DNA from: Tragulus kanchil | Taxonomy: Eukaryota > Chordata > Mammalia > Artiodactyla > Tragulidae | DNA: 64,000 bases | Direction: 5' to 3' | Assembly: GCA_022376925.1 (NCBI GenBank) | Contig: JAIOJX010000030.1 | Span: 172,727,298 to 172,791,297, forward strand | Shown here: positions 22,807 to 35,393 of the stretch, in pieces | Layout: the number at the start of each line of letters is the position of its first letter | Position numbering within the stretch: the stretch's first letter is position 1 | The notes under the pieces: generated by a model | The model's database searches: none | Told to the model about the DNA's origin: nothing | The model's input: the letters and a program-made list of their open reading frames with translations, nothing else | Program-made: the position numbers and the translations under genes

Positions 22807-23660
22807 TTGTATGACCCTGGACAAAATGACCCTCAACCAAGGTTTTAGATTACTTTCATGGTTTTCAGTATTTTCACTCTTTGCTGCAGTGTCTGTGCCT
22901 ATACACATTTGCATTAATTTTCCTCTTCAACCACTAGATTTTCTGTTTATAATATAGTCAAGTATAAGAAACTTGATACCTGAATTTACAAGGACTGTAT
23001 AAACTCTGTGGAAAATAATTCTGAATGAGAACCAGAGGGACTCTTGCAGAAGCAAAGTCACAGATGTTAGTATATGAAATTGGTGACATCCACAGAGGCT
23101 AGTCTCATAAATGTTTTGTGAAGATGAGTGTTGATAGGGTCTATGTGATTGTGGCCTGAAGATCCATAACATATACAGTCATAAAGATAAATGCGGTCTA
23201 AATGGAGTTGGTGATAGATTCTATTTACACTTCTGGTGCTTCTTATGAAAATGACTACAGACTCATTTGAGGGATATATGTTCTTTGTGATTAAAGATGA
23301 AAACCAGGCCTCCTAATGAGCCCTTATGGAGTAATACATTGTCTTGTGTTAGCACCATGCTACTGTCACTTCTCAGGAAGCACTGTTTGCTAGACTCTTT
23401 TTGTAATTTTATAGATAATCCTAAGTGTAATGTAATCATGAGAAAGCATTTACAGAAAAACTCATTTATTTGGAATGCTTGGGAAATAAATGTTCCTACT
23501 TTATTAGTTTAGTTAAGTCAAACATCCCCCTGGAGAATCCAAAATTTAAAGAAAATAATCTGTTTTCAATAGACTTCATTTACAATTTGTTGTTTCGTTA
23601 AAAAAGGTACAATAATGTAATTTAATCTTTCCTTGATTGCTTAAGACTAAGCAGACTAGA

Positions 23661-23831
23661 ATCATGTCTGAAAGCTAAGTAATGAAGGCCAAGATATTTA
23701 ACTTCTCACATTGTTTCTATAAAATAAATATCAATTTTATAGGTTTACGATGAGGATTTGATGAGAGAGTGCAAAGGGAGTTAATCCTGTCACCTAGAAC
23801 ACAATCAAGGGTACCTATGCTTATCAGTAAT
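23661..23831 (-). mobile_element. MIR SINE, degraded (D8 copy 2)
   Basis: The second image of the element at 22560-22730, offset by 1101. Confidence 0.45.
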
Positions 23832-24202
23832 CTTATCAGATCAACATTTTAATTAGTGACATCAAAATCTGCTTCTGCTCTAATCAAATGATGGGCATTT
23901 GATTAGATTGTATGACCCTGGACAAAATGACCCTCAACCAAGGTTTTAGATTACTTTCATGGTTTTCAGTATTTTCACTCTTTGCTGCAGTGTCTGTGCC
24001 TATACACATTTGCATTAATTTTCCTCTTCAACCACTAGATTTTCTGTTTATAATATAGTCAAGTATAAGAAACTTGATACCTGAATTTACAAGGACTGTA
24101 TAAACTCTGTGGAAAATAATTCTGAATGAGAACCAGAGGGACTCTTGCAGAAGCAAAGTCACAGATGTTAGTATATGAAATTGGTGACATCCACAGAGGC
24201 TA

Positions 24203-25309
24203 CTGGGAAACATTTCTTGAATTGCGTCAATCTCAACTTTTCAAATATTTGTCAGACATCTCTTACATAAAGTCTAGGTCACTGTTATAACCATTTATAA
24301 TAACCAAGTTTGTTAGAGCACTTAGTATCTTCAATGCATGCTGCTTTACTAACTGTTTGGAATGCAGCAGTAATGAATTAGGCCCGGCTTTTAATTAGGG
24401 AGGCTAACCAAGATCTCTACCATTATAATAGCTTAAGATTGACATAGAGAATTGGGCTTAAGTTATTCTATCTAGATGTGAGTTTTCTAGGGGAAATGAT
24501 AGCAGTTGGTTAACGAGGAGTTGGACAAATAAGGTGAGATAAAGGAAGGGACACTGTGAGCGCAAAGCTCCAGAGGCAACAACGAACTTGGAAAAGTTGA
24601 TGACCTGAATAAAGCTCAGTGTAGGCAAAGCATAAAATGGAACAGGAGGATAACAATGAGTCACAATGATAAGTGTGTACATAAAGCAAGGACATGGATA
24701 TGCAAGCTGTGTAGGTGAAGATTTGGGGTTTTTTCCTAAGGATTATGAGAGGCTATTTAAAGGTTTAATCTGTGAAGTAATATACTCAGCTTTACAGTGA
24801 GTGTATCATGTTTTGAAGGTCATGATTTTTATCCTAACCACAGGGAATGGATGGAAAGTACAAATCAAGGGATGGAGGCAGTGAGTCTGCTGCCCAGTTG
24901 TCTAGGAACTAGGTCACAGTGACCCATACTTCAGCATGGACAGTGCCAATGATGGGGATTTTCAGGTGGGAGAAACTGAAGGACGTGATCAACAGAATAA
25001 AGGGAGTGAGAGGGAGACATGTGTCAAGGCTAACCCTGGATGGCCCAACTTCACAGACACTGGTATAATTGACTGATCTGAGGGACAAGGGACCACATCT
25101 GGGAGAGAAGGTTGAGAACTGAGACTAAAACGTTGAAAAGTTGAGGTACCTTTGAACTAAATAGCTCTCCATTGGGAAGGGACTAAAAGGTGCATAAACT
25201 CTCCTTCTCCAAAGACCGATTACTGTGTATTTTCCAGCCTTTTACACTGCTGCATCAGTCCAAAGTCCTGCACGTCCCAGTCATCCCACGTCTAGATTTT
25301 TTACCAAAG
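24203..25309. other. no gene; probable ancient unnamed repeat
   Basis: Phrases in order such as 'gataaaggaagggacactgtgag', 'tggggttttttcctaaggattatgagaggc', 'ggaatggatggaaagtac' and 'gatggggattttcaggtggg' recall an old mammal-wide interspersed repeat, but I cannot name the family. No coding signal. Confidence 0.4.
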
Positions 25310-25680
25310 TGGAATGGAAGTATATTGTCCAAACACTAATAGATACTCATAATAGACTTAGTTATAAATAAACGGAGTCAACAACTGATATATACAATAT
25401 GGATAAATTTCATAATCATATGCTGATTAAAATAATCCAGACTAAAAAAAAATGACCATGATGCCATTTAAAAACAATTCTAGAAAATGTAAGCTAATAT
25501 AAAGTATACAGAGAAGAAGGAATTGCAAAAATGCATAAAAAATTTGAAATGCTAACATAATTTGTATTTTGATTGCACTGATGAGTTTGTGGGTCTACAC
25601 ATATATTAAAACTCACACTGATTAGTGTGATATGAACAACGTACTTATGTAAGTTATACTTCAATAAAGTTCTTAAGAAG
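25310..25680 (+). mobile_element. L1M-type LINE 3' end
   Basis: The sequence reads acaatatggataaatttcat, aatcatatgctgattaaaat, then 'gatgccatttaaaa', gattgcactgatgagtttgt, and ends gttatacttcaataaagttc. This is the order of an old L1 3' end. Non-coding relic. Confidence 0.7.
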
Positions 25681-25683
25681 TCA

Positions 25684-27831
25684 AATTGTTACCCCTCATT
25701 ATCTACTTCCAAACAGGTGAGTGCTTATTCCCTGTTCTATGTCCATCACAACAATCCATTTAATAGTTAGCAGTGTATCTATATGCTTAATATCCTTCTC
25801 TCCCTGTGGATGGACACTGTATGCGGAAAGAGATGAAGACCCTTTTGTTCCCTATGTTTCCTGTTTCCTACAAACCAAACTCATTGAATGGAAAGATGAA
25901 GCACCACTGATGGTCTCATTTTTGCTGGTGACTACCTGGGGATGAATGTCCTTTCCTGTCAAATCAAGTTCTCTGTGGACAGGGCAATCATGGCTGGATC
26001 AATGATGCCTATGGGGAAAGGTGTCTGGTTACTATGCCCTGGTGTGCAAGTGAAGGGTGTGAGTCAACAGTAGGGGTGTGAGCTATGTAGGAAACAAAGT
26101 TTTAACTTGAGACACTTGCAGAAATGAATAGATAAAAGAATCTATATGGAGGTGGAATAGTCTACAAAATACCTGTGAGTGCTGTGCTACCTATGCGATG
26201 GCAAAGAACAGCGCTTACATTTTAGAAATAGCATTGAAGTGCAAGTCCAGAGGGAGGTTCTGTGCACACTGAGACACAGCTCTCAGGGAGCACCCATTCT
26301 GCAATGAATCATGTTGCTCTGGGGTTTCACTGCCATCCCGCTGTGTTCTGAGCTCATGGCCATCAGGAAGCTAGCAGGGTCGACAGTTTAATCAAGAAAG
26401 GAGAGCTCTCAGTTCTGGGAGATAGCCCTGCAGCCAAGAGACTAATTTTAACTAAATGGAAACGGTTCATGAACTAAAACCAAGATGGAGCATTTATGAA
26501 AATTTGTAGGGCTGTACATGGCAGCAGTCCCAAGATGAAACACCAGGGTCCAAATGTAATCTGGAAAAGGTAACTGCAGGGTCACTTAAGGCATCTGCAA
26601 TGACCTTCCATGAAAAAGAAAATCATAACGTGAAAATCCCTGCACTGTTATCTATACAATGGAAGGTTAAATACTTACCTATTTTTAGATGTCCAATTTG
26701 ATGCAAAACTTGAATTTTTCAAAATTCTTTTTTTTTTAACCGAATTTCTATAAAGTCATTATGTGAATTGTTACCCCTCATTATCTACTTCCAAACAGGT
26801 GAGTGCTTATTCCCTGTTCTATGTCCATCACAACAATCCATTTAATAGTTAGCAGTGTATCTATATGCTTAATATCCTTCTCTCCCTGTGGATGGACACT
26901 GTATGCGGAAAGAGATGAAGACCCTTTTGTTCCCTATGTTTCCTGTTTCCTACAAACCAAACTCATTGAATGGAAAGATGAAGCACCACTGATGGTCTCA
27001 TTTTTGCTGGTGACTACCTGGGGATGAATGTCCTTTCCTGTCAAATCAAGTTCTCTGTGGACAGGGCAATCATGGCTGGATCAATGATGCCTATGGGGAA
27101 AGGTGTCTGGTTACTATGCCCTGGTGTGCAAGTGAAGGGTGTGAGTCAACAGTAGGGGTGTGAGCTATGTAGGAAACAAAGTTTTAACTTGAGACACTTG
27201 CAGAAATGAATAGATAAAAGAATCTATATGGAGGTGGAATAGTCTACAAAATACCTGTGAGTGCTGTGCTACCTATGCGATGGCAAAGAACAGCGCTTAC
27301 ATTTTAGAAATAGCATTGAAGTGCAAGTCCAGAGGGAGGTTCTGTGCACACTGAGACACAGCTCTCAGGGAGCACCCATTCTGCAATGAATCATGTTGCT
27401 CTGGGGTTTCACTGCCATCCCGCTGTGTTCTGAGCTCATGGCCATCAGGAAGCTAGCAGGGTCGACAGTTTAATCAAGAAAGGAGAGCTCTCAGTTCTGG
27501 GAGATAGCCCTGCAGCCAAGAGACTAATTTTAACTAAATGGAAACGGTTCATGAACTAAAACCAAGATGGAGCATTTATGAAAATTTGTAGGGCTGTACA
27601 TGGCAGCAGTCCCAAGATGAAACACCAGGGTCCAAATGTAATCTGGAAAAGGTAACTGCAGGGTCACTTAAGGCATCTGCAATGACCTTCCATGAAAAAG
27701 AAAATCATAACGTGAAAATCCCTGCACTGTTATCTATACAATGGAAGGTTAAATACTTACCTATTTTTAGATGTCCAATTTGATGCAAACTTGATTTCAT
27801 TCTTAACCGAATTTCTATAAAGTCATTATGG
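25684..27831. repeat. tandem duplication D9 (two copies, offset 1082)
   Basis: Copy 1 is 25684-26765 and copy 2 is 26766-27831, beginning aattgttacccctcattatc. Copy 1 degrades at its right end: it has an extra A and a long T-run (26703-26738) where copy 2 (27783-27805) reads gatgcaaacttgatttcatt. A third image at 28860-28884 agrees with copy 2. Confidence 0.94.
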
Positions 27832-28363
27832 GATGACATTTTAATTGAATTTATATTTATTTGGCCAATGTGTTCAGTATCATGGAGTTGCAAATTCTAC
27901 TTTAAGATATAATCAATTCTTGCGTCTAAAGATTGGCCTTTCCCTTTAAAGAAAGTAGCCCCTGTGCTACTTGAACAAAACATAGTAACACAGTTAAATG
28001 ACAGAAATTTTATGATTTAATATTCAACTAAAGATGTGAATAGTGTTTCAAGGAGGTCAGAAGAAGACATATTTATGTAAGCAGTGTGGAACAGGTAACT
28101 GCATATCAGTAGAAGAAATGGGCTTTGAGGTTATTCTTGAAGAGTTCTTAAACTGGGGAAGGGACATATAATAGAGAAAGGCATTCATGTAGGAGAAAAG
28201 GAGAAGGTGTGTACAAGAGAGACACCACAGGAAGCTCTCAAATTTCCCTCCCTGTTTAAAAAATATGGTGACTGAGTTTGCCCAAAGTCTGAGAAAAATA
28301 TCTGAACAAAGCAGGTCTTCTCTATAATGATGTAATGATCTAACGTGAATTAGAAACCAACTT

Positions 28364-28615
28364 GGGGGGGGCTTTCTTGATGGCCCAGTGGATAAAGAGT
28401 CTGCCTTGCAGTTCCAGGGTCACCGGTTCGATCCTTGGCCCAGGAAGATCCCATGTGCCATGAAGCGACTGAACCAGTGTGTCCAATTGCAAGCCAGTGC
28501 TCTGCAACGAGAGAGGCCACTGCAGTGGGAGGCCCACAGAAGCCAAAGAATACAGATGAATGAAAATAAATAAATAAAAAATCAACAAAAAGAGGTTAAA
28601 AAAAAAAAAAAAAAA
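28364..28615 (+). mobile_element. CHR-type tRNA-Glu SINE (D10 copy 1)
   Basis: The head begins in a G-run, then gctttcttgatggcccagtg and gataaagagtctgcc, with B-box ggttcgatcctt. The body has cagtgctctgcaacgagag, then aataaataaataaaa and a poly(A) of about 18. A short flanking match, agaaacca (28352-28359 and 28623-28630), may be the target-site duplication but is not tight against the element. Confidence 0.92.
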
Positions 28616-29442
28616 GGCAGAAAGAAACCACCTCAGGACAGAGGGAAGGCAAAAAGGCATCAGCTTCTCAATGTTTCTCATCAATACTCATTGCAGACAT
28701 TGTTCATAGATTAAAACCTTTTTTGACTGTGGACCTCAGATTTGGGCCACCTGGGAACATGGTGTTCCATAGCACAGGCTAGTTTGATCTGTTTCTGGGT
28801 TTATTTTTATGTTTAATTTTATCATTTTAAATACTTACCTATTTTTAGATGTCCAATTTGATGCAAACTTGATTTCATTCTTAACCGAATTTCTATAAAG
28901 TCATTATGGGATGACATTTTAATTGAATTTATATTTATTTGGCCAATGTGTTCAGTATCATGGAGTTGCAAATTCTACTTTAAGATATAATCAATTCTTG
29001 CGTCTAAAGATTGGCCTTTCCCTTTAAAGAAAGTAGCCCCTGTGCTACTTGAACAAAACATAGTAACACAGTTAAATGACAGAAATTTTATGATTTAATA
29101 TTCAACTAAAGATGTGAATAGTGTTTCAAGGAGGTCAGAAGAAGACATATTTATGTAAGCAGTGTGGAACAGGTAACTGCATATCAGTAGAAGAAATGGG
29201 CTTTGAGGTTATTCTTGAAGAGTTCTTAAACTGGGGAAGGGACATATAATAGAGAAAGGCATTCATGTAGGAGAAAAGGAGAAGGTGTGTACAAGAGAGA
29301 CACCACAGGAAGCTCTCAAATTTCCCTCCCTGTTTAAAAAAATATGGTGACTGAGTTTGCCCAAAGTCTGAGAAAAATATCTGAACAAAGCAGGTCTTCT
29401 CTATAATGATGTAATGATCTAACGTGAATTAGAAACCAACTT

Positions 29443-29694
29443 GGGGGGGGCTTTCTTGATGGCCCAGTGGATAAAGAGTCTGCCTTGCAGTTCCAGGGTC
29501 ACCGGTTCGATCCTTGGCCCAGGAAGATCCCATGTGCCATGAAGCGACTGAACCAGTGTGTCCAATTGCAAGCCAGTGCTCTGCAACGAGAGAGGCCACT
29601 GCAGTGGGAGGCCCACAGAAGCCAAAGAATACAGATGAATGAAAATAAATAAATAAAAAATCAACAAAAAGAGGTTAAAAAAAAAAAAAAAAAA
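29443..29694 (+). mobile_element. CHR-type tRNA-Glu SINE (D10 copy 2)
   Basis: The second image of the SINE at 28364-28615, offset by 1079. Confidence 0.92.
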
Positions 29695-29908
29695 GGCAGA
29701 AAGAAACCACCTCAGGACAGAGGGAAGGCAAAAAGGCATCAGCTTCTCAATGTTTCTCATCAATACTCATTGCAGACATTGTTCATAGATTAAAACCTTT
29801 TTTGACTGTGGACCTCAGATTTGGGCCACCTGGGAACATGGTGTTCCATAGCACAGGCTAGTTTGATCTGTTTCTGGGTTTATTTTTATGTTTAATTTTA
29901 TCATTTTA

Positions 29909-30254
29909 AAAGTAACCTAGGTTAGAGATTATACAATTACTGATATTAATATTTCCTTACTGTGCGATAAAAGCAATTCATGCCATACCACATGTTTAAG
30001 AAATGTCACCACACAAATGTCAAGATGGTCTTCCTCCAGAAATCCAATGGCCAAATTCTTTGGGAAAACAATGCCATCTTCTTCTTAAAGAATAACGTTA
30101 TATAGAGTACTATTCTGTAGAGTTGCTTGACAATTTATTTTCCTGTTTGACTTACTGATGTTAAATACAACAGACCATGCAGGAGGCATAATCCATGAGA
30201 GGAAGATCAACTTGCCTAGGACCACAGATACTATAAATAAAAGAATTTTAACAC
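29909..30254. other. no recognised feature
   Basis: AT-rich unique sequence. Nothing gene-like. Confidence 0.5.
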
Positions 30255-30450
30255 ATATTTACTATTTTACAGGTTGTAGGCACGATTCTATGTATTTTCA
30301 CATACCTTACAATCACTGTATCAACTGTGTGATGAGAATGTTATTAGCCCTATTTTATGGATGAGGAGACTGAGGCTCAGTAACATTAAAAACAACAGAA
30401 GAGGGATGTTGCCTCAAGTCATTTGACCCCAATCCCAATATGCTGCCTCT
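30255..30450 (+). mobile_element. MIR SINE
   Basis: The plus-oriented core is clear: gttattagccctattttatg followed by gatgaggagactgaggctca, preceded by 'cattctatgtattttcacatacctta'. The tail after 30390 is more diverged. Confidence 0.75.
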
Positions 30451-30477
30451 TCTTTACAATCATAGTGATTAAAGTAA

Positions 30478-30690
30478 CACTTATTAGGGACCTAGCTCTA
30501 TGCTATATTCTCTGCTAAGTGTTACATGGATATATATATATCCTCTCATTCCAACCAGGATGTCCCTAAGAAGGAATGTTACTGGCTAACATTCAGATTT
30601 AGAAACAGGTTTATCAAGGTCACACAGCTGATAAGTAACCCAGTTGGAACTTAAATTCCGAGTTTTGAACCAGTACTCTTTATTAATAAT
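30478..30690 (+). mobile_element. second MIR SINE
   Basis: A second MIR right after the first: gggacctagctctatgctat, tctctgctaagtgttacatg, tatatcctctcattccaacc, then caaggtcacacagctgataa and 'gaacttaaattccgagttttgaacc'. Confidence 0.7.
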
Positions 30691-32759
30691 GTTGTTGCCT
30701 CTTAAAGGATAGTGACATCCTCCAAGTGAATTCAGTTACAGGTATTCAGACCTTATTCAGGTGGTATCTACGTGATAAGGGAGAAAAATCCATCCTCCTG
30801 GGAAATCAGACAGCAAGCACACATGGAAATCTTACTACAAATTAGCTACAGAAAAGAATACAAGTTTAATATTTCAATCGATAATCCTCCTCCACAAGCA
30901 GGACACTTCCATTTTTGCTTAATTAACAACAAGAAATTCAGTCATGGATTGCTTTCTATATGTGCCTGAGGTCATGCTTAACTTTACATAAAGTTATCTC
31001 ACTGAATCCTCACAACCAGATGCCATGAAGTCCATGATTTCTTCCTGTAAACCAACTCCCACAGGGACTAATCAATCCATTAAGGGGAGCAGAGAAAATC
31101 TGGGGCTACTGACACCATGGAAGCTAATTATCTCTTCCTTTTACAAAGAAGTTACATTTCCATGACTATACATCAGTCACCTGGTGAGATGTACTGTGTG
31201 GCTTTGATATGAATATGGGAAATAGGCTATAAAAATAAACCCAAAGAAACCTCCCTTGAAACCAGGAGTGGATAAAATTTCGAAGACATATTTAGACTAC
31301 TGCCCATTACAGTTGGAGGGATGGAAAAAAAATGAAGCATGTATTTTGGAAGAGGGTGAAGGCCAGAGATTCTTACTTTTGTCAGGAGATGGAGAGCAAC
31401 TTAGCACAAAGCTCACTTGCCTTCCTTTGTGCAAAACTGCTGCAGATGTTAGCAGGCTACGGCTGCATGTTCCAGCACCTCCTGCACCAAGGCCTTGTCA
31501 ATGGCATGTGAACGAAGGTCCTGACTGCCACTTCTGGGTTGGGGTGATAAAGAGCAGGGCCTCTATAGCCTTTTCTCCTCTGTCTTCCAACCAACTACAT
31601 TCCAAAGTCTTGGAGGCCCTAGGAGGTATAGGAGAATCAGGACAGAGAATAGGACTGGATTCCTAATCTACTACATGGAGACACATTCTCAGCAAATTAA
31701 AAAACATCATGTTGGATTATTATTTGAACAAGAAATAAGCCTTTTTAATGGTAAGTCACTAATACATAGAGATTTCTTAGTAACCCTCACTAATTTAATA
31801 CAGAAATATGAAAATTATTTTATTAGGAACAGATGTTGTATTGTGAAGTCAATTATCCATTGCCACTGGAATTCTGCATCATGAATTGCGGTAAACCAAA
31901 GGGAACTGTGAAACTTCATTTAACAATGAGTATGTTGGTAATAGAGTAACACAGGACCAAAAGTGATATGGTACCATTAATTCAATTCTGTACACTCACA
32001 AACTTCCAATTCTAGCTAAGATGGAATGCAAGAACTACATTTACTTTCCTATCTGGAAAAAATTAAAAAGAAAAGAAATGCAACACAAACAAATCAAATT
32101 TTCAAGAAACTATCAGACTGTAAGCCTATGGTCCCTAAGAGGGAGGAAACAATGCGCCAAGCCTGGTGACAGCTCCAGCTTGATGCACTGACAGAAGACC
32201 ACACAGCAGGGAAGGGAAAGGGGAAAACCTGGAGGACTTCTTGAGTTGAGGAGACAAAGCTGAGAGGATGGAGAGATCAAGGCCATCAGAGCTGAAAGAA
32301 CAGAAAACCACAGAGGAAGAAAGTTGCATACAGAGAAAACTCCAGAGATATGCAAACATTTAGAATACTGAATAGAGCATGCCTGTGAAGAAAACATCAG
32401 AAACACAGAAAGAACAGTTCAAAAGAATTAGTGGAAACAGAGCCAGGGGTACACAGGGCCTGAAACAGTGTCATTTCTCTCTATTTGAGAAAGACTCAGA
32501 AGAGCCTTGCCTCACCTGGCTGTGAAAATTAGCCCTAAACTCATTGTGACTCTGGGACTTTCCCAGAACTTTCAAATGTAACACCAGAAAGAACAAAACT
32601 ATTACATGTAATGTAACTTTATGCCAGAAAAAGGCACAAGAATATACAAAGCTGAAGATGAAGAGCAGATTGGAGCAACAGAAAATGTACCATAGACTTA
32701 AATTTAATGATATAAACGGTCTACTTAAACCTATATTCATAACCGTTAGTAAAGGAAGC
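30691..32759. other. no gene; unrecognised sequence, right part possibly L1
   Basis: A 136-codon open frame spans 31256-31666 but begins at TTG, shows no domain and has no paralogue here. From about 32100, phrases such as 'cagagaaaactccagagatatgc' and 'aaaaggcacaagaatatac' are compatible with an old L1 5' or ORF1 region leading into the ORF2 relic at 32760. This is uncertain. Confidence 0.4.
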
Positions 32760-34284
32760 TGAGATCAGTCAAAGTGGATTTCAGAGCTACATTACCAGGG
32801 ATAATAAAGACCATTTCATAATAATAAGGAATCAATTTACCAACAGGACATAATACTCTTAAATGTCAACAGTGCATACACAGAAAAATCCTCAGAACTA
32901 CAAACTGAAGCAAAGATAATCAAAAGAACAAGCAGACAGAAAATCAATAAGAATATATTAGACTTTTACAACACTTTCAACTACTTGACCTAATTGATAT
33001 GTATAGGAATCGTCACCCAACGATGGTAGAACACACACATATAAACTTAGAACATTTATCAATCTAGGCCATAAAACAAGCCTCAGGAAGTTTAAAAAGG
33101 ATTCAAGTTCTACAAATTAGAAATCAATAACACAACAGCCTCTTAAGGAAATCTGCAAATACTTATAAATTTTAGCACAGTTCTAAATGAACCATTGATG
33201 GAAGGAGAAATCAAAAAAGAAACTGAAAACTCTTTTGAACTAACTATCAGTGAAGTCACAATCCATCAGTATTTGTGGAATACCACTAGAGCAGTACTTA
33301 AGAGGAAATTTAAAGAACTGAATGTCCATACTGGAAAAAGAAAAATCTGACATCTTAGACCTCAAGCTCCACATGAAAAGACTAGAAGAAGGAAAAACTA
33401 CACCCAAAATCAGCTTAAGAAAGAGAATTATAAGAGTGAAATCAATAATACAGAAAAATAATACATAATGTCTGTGATACCACAAATTGAATTTTTGAAA
33501 AAAAATTCAATATTTTTTTCAAAAATATTTAAGTAAATATTTAAAACAGAATCAATACCCATAATACACAAAGTGGGAAAATAAAGAGAAGGAATGCTTC
33601 TCAGTTCATACTAGAAACCCATGTTATCCAGGGCCCAAAATCAGAAGAGAAAAACATTACAAGAAAGCAAAACTACAAAGCAACCTCTCTCATAAATACA
33701 GATACAAAAATTCTACACCAGATTTTAGAAAATCAAATCTAGCAATAATTTAAAAGCACCATTTATTATGATCAATTAGGTTTATTCTGAAAATGCAAGG
33801 TTGGCTTAGCATTCAAAAAATCAGTGTATATATCAATAGACAAAAAAAGAACCATAAAATCTTCTCAATATATGCAAAAGCAAATTAACAAAATATACAC
33901 TCCTAATAAAAGTTCTTAGAAAATTAGGACATGGTAGGTCCTATGGGAAATTTATAGCAAACACCATACTTAATGATTTAAGAATGCATACTTGTTTTTC
34001 CTCCTAAGTTCAGAAAAATAGACAAAGATATGATCCCTTTGCTACTTCTTGGCAACACTGTTCTAGAGATTCTAGTCAGTCCAATCGGACAAGGAAATGG
34101 CAGCCCACTCCAGTATTCTTGCTGGGAGAATTCTATGGATAGAGCAGCCTGGGGGGCTACATTCCATGGTGTCACAAAGAGTTGGACACAATTTAGCAAA
34201 CTAAAACAAGTCAGTGGATTATGGCCAAAAGAATAAATAAAAGGTATCCACTACAAAAATAAAACAAACTGAAAAGTTTAAGTC
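32760..34284 (+). pseudogene. L1 ORF2 relic (endonuclease/RT-region DNA), interrupted by a Bov-A SINE
   Basis: The nucleotide text follows the L1 ORF2 order: ccaacaggacataatactct; gcagacagaaaatcaataag; acttgacctaattgatatg; ggccataaaacaagcctcag; gaggaaatttaaagaactga; then ctctcataaatacagataca and aaatgcaaggttggcttagc, which belong to the RT domain. Intact ORF2 encodes an endonuclease-reverse transcriptase of roughly 1,270 residues. Here stops and indels occur in every frame, segments are missing, and a Bov-A SINE sits at 34088-34202. It is a dead copy of an old L1M-type element, and the L1 3' end at 35394 probably belongs to it. Confidence 0.85.
34088..34202 (+). mobile_element. Bov-A SINE unit inserted in L1 (D11 copy 1)
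   Basis: Plus orientation: aaggaaatggcagcccactc, then cagtattcttgctgggagaa, ctacattccatggtgtcaca, aagagttggacacaattta. It breaks the L1 ORF2 text after agattctagtcagtccaatc, so it inserted after that L1. No tRNA-like head is present. Confidence 0.92.
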
Positions 34285-35195
34285 ACAGTTCTAAATGAAC
34301 CATTGATGGAAGGAGAAATCAAAAAAGAAACTGAAAACTCTTTTGAACTAACTATCAGTGAAGTCACAATCCATCAGTATTTGTGGAATACCACTAGAGC
34401 AGTACTTAAGAGGAAATTTAAAGAACTGAATGTCCATACTGGAAAAAGAAAAATCTGACATCTTAGACCTCAAGCTCCACATGAAAAGACTAGAAGAAGG
34501 AAAAACTACACCCAAAATCAGCTTAAGAAAGAGAATTATAAGAGTGAAATCAATAATACAGAAAAATAATACATAATGTCTGTGATACCACAAATTGAAT
34601 TTTTGAAAAAAAATTCAATATTTTTTTCAAAAATATTTAAGTAAATATTTAAAACAGAATCAATACCCATAATACACAAAGTGGGAAAATAAAGAGAAGG
34701 AATGCTTCTCAGTTCATACTAGAAACCCATGTTATCCAGGGCCCAAAATCAGAAGAGAAAAACATTACAAGAAAGCAAAACTACAAAGCAACCTCTCTCA
34801 TAAATACAGATACAAAAATTCTACACCAGATTTTAGAAAATCAAATCTAGCAATAATTTAAAAGCACCATTTATTATGATCAATTAGGTTTATTCTGAAA
34901 ATGCAAGGTTGGCTTAGCATTCAAAAAATCAGTGTATATATCAATAGACAAAAAAAGAACCATAAAATCTTCTCAATATATGCAAAAGCAAATTAACAAA
35001 ATATACACTCCTAATAAAAGTTCTTAGAAAATTAGGACATGGTAGGTCCTATGGGAAATTTATAGCAAACACCATACTTAATGATTTAAGAATGCATACT
35101 TGTTTTTCCTCCTAAGTTCAGAAAAATAGACAAAGATATGATCCCTTTGCTACTTCTTGGCAACACTGTTCTAGAGATTCTAGTCAGTCCAATCG

Positions 35196-35310
35196 GACAA
35201 GGAAATGGCAGCCCACTCCAGTATTCTTGCTGGGAGAATTCTATGGATAGAGCAGCCTGGGGGGCTACATTCCATGGTGTCACAAAGAGTTGGACACAAT
35301 TTAGCAAACT
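35196..35310 (+). mobile_element. Bov-A SINE unit inserted in L1 (D11 copy 2)
   Basis: The second image of the Bov-A unit at 34088-34202, offset by 1108. Confidence 0.92.
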
Positions 35311-35393
35311 AAAACAAGTCAGTGGATTATGGCCAAAAGAATAAATAAAAGGTATCCACTACAAAAATAAAACAAACTGAAAAGTTTAAGTCA

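Larger units (their letters stand above)
22019..24202. repeat. tandem duplication D8 (two copies, offset 1101)
   Basis: Copy 1 is 22019-23119 and copy 2 is 23120-24202, beginning gaagatgagtgttgataggg. Its first 50 bases are also the end of D7, so this piece exists three times. Copy 1 ends with about 19 extra bases (23101-23119, agtctcataaatgttttgt) not found in copy 2. One G/A change sits at 22678 versus 23779. Confidence 0.93.
27751..29908. repeat. tandem duplication D10 (two copies, offset 1078-1079)
   Basis: Copy 1 is 27751-28828 and copy 2 is 28829-29908, beginning aaatacttacctatttttag. Each contains one whole CHR SINE. The only difference I see is one A more in an A-run near 28258/29337. 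Confidence 0.94.
33177..35393. repeat. tandem duplication D11 (two copies, offset 1108)
   Basis: Copy 1 is 33177-34284 and copy 2 is 34285-35393, beginning cacagttctaaatgaaccat and ending aactgaaaagtttaagtca. The SINE-interrupted L1 RT segment is present twice. I saw no internal difference. Confidence 0.95.

Noticed and set aside
31256..31666. 136-codon open frame on the plus strand
   Set aside because: It begins at TTG, not ATG. It has no recognisable domain, no splice context and no conserved-looking composition. It is compatible with chance in a stretch of average GC content.
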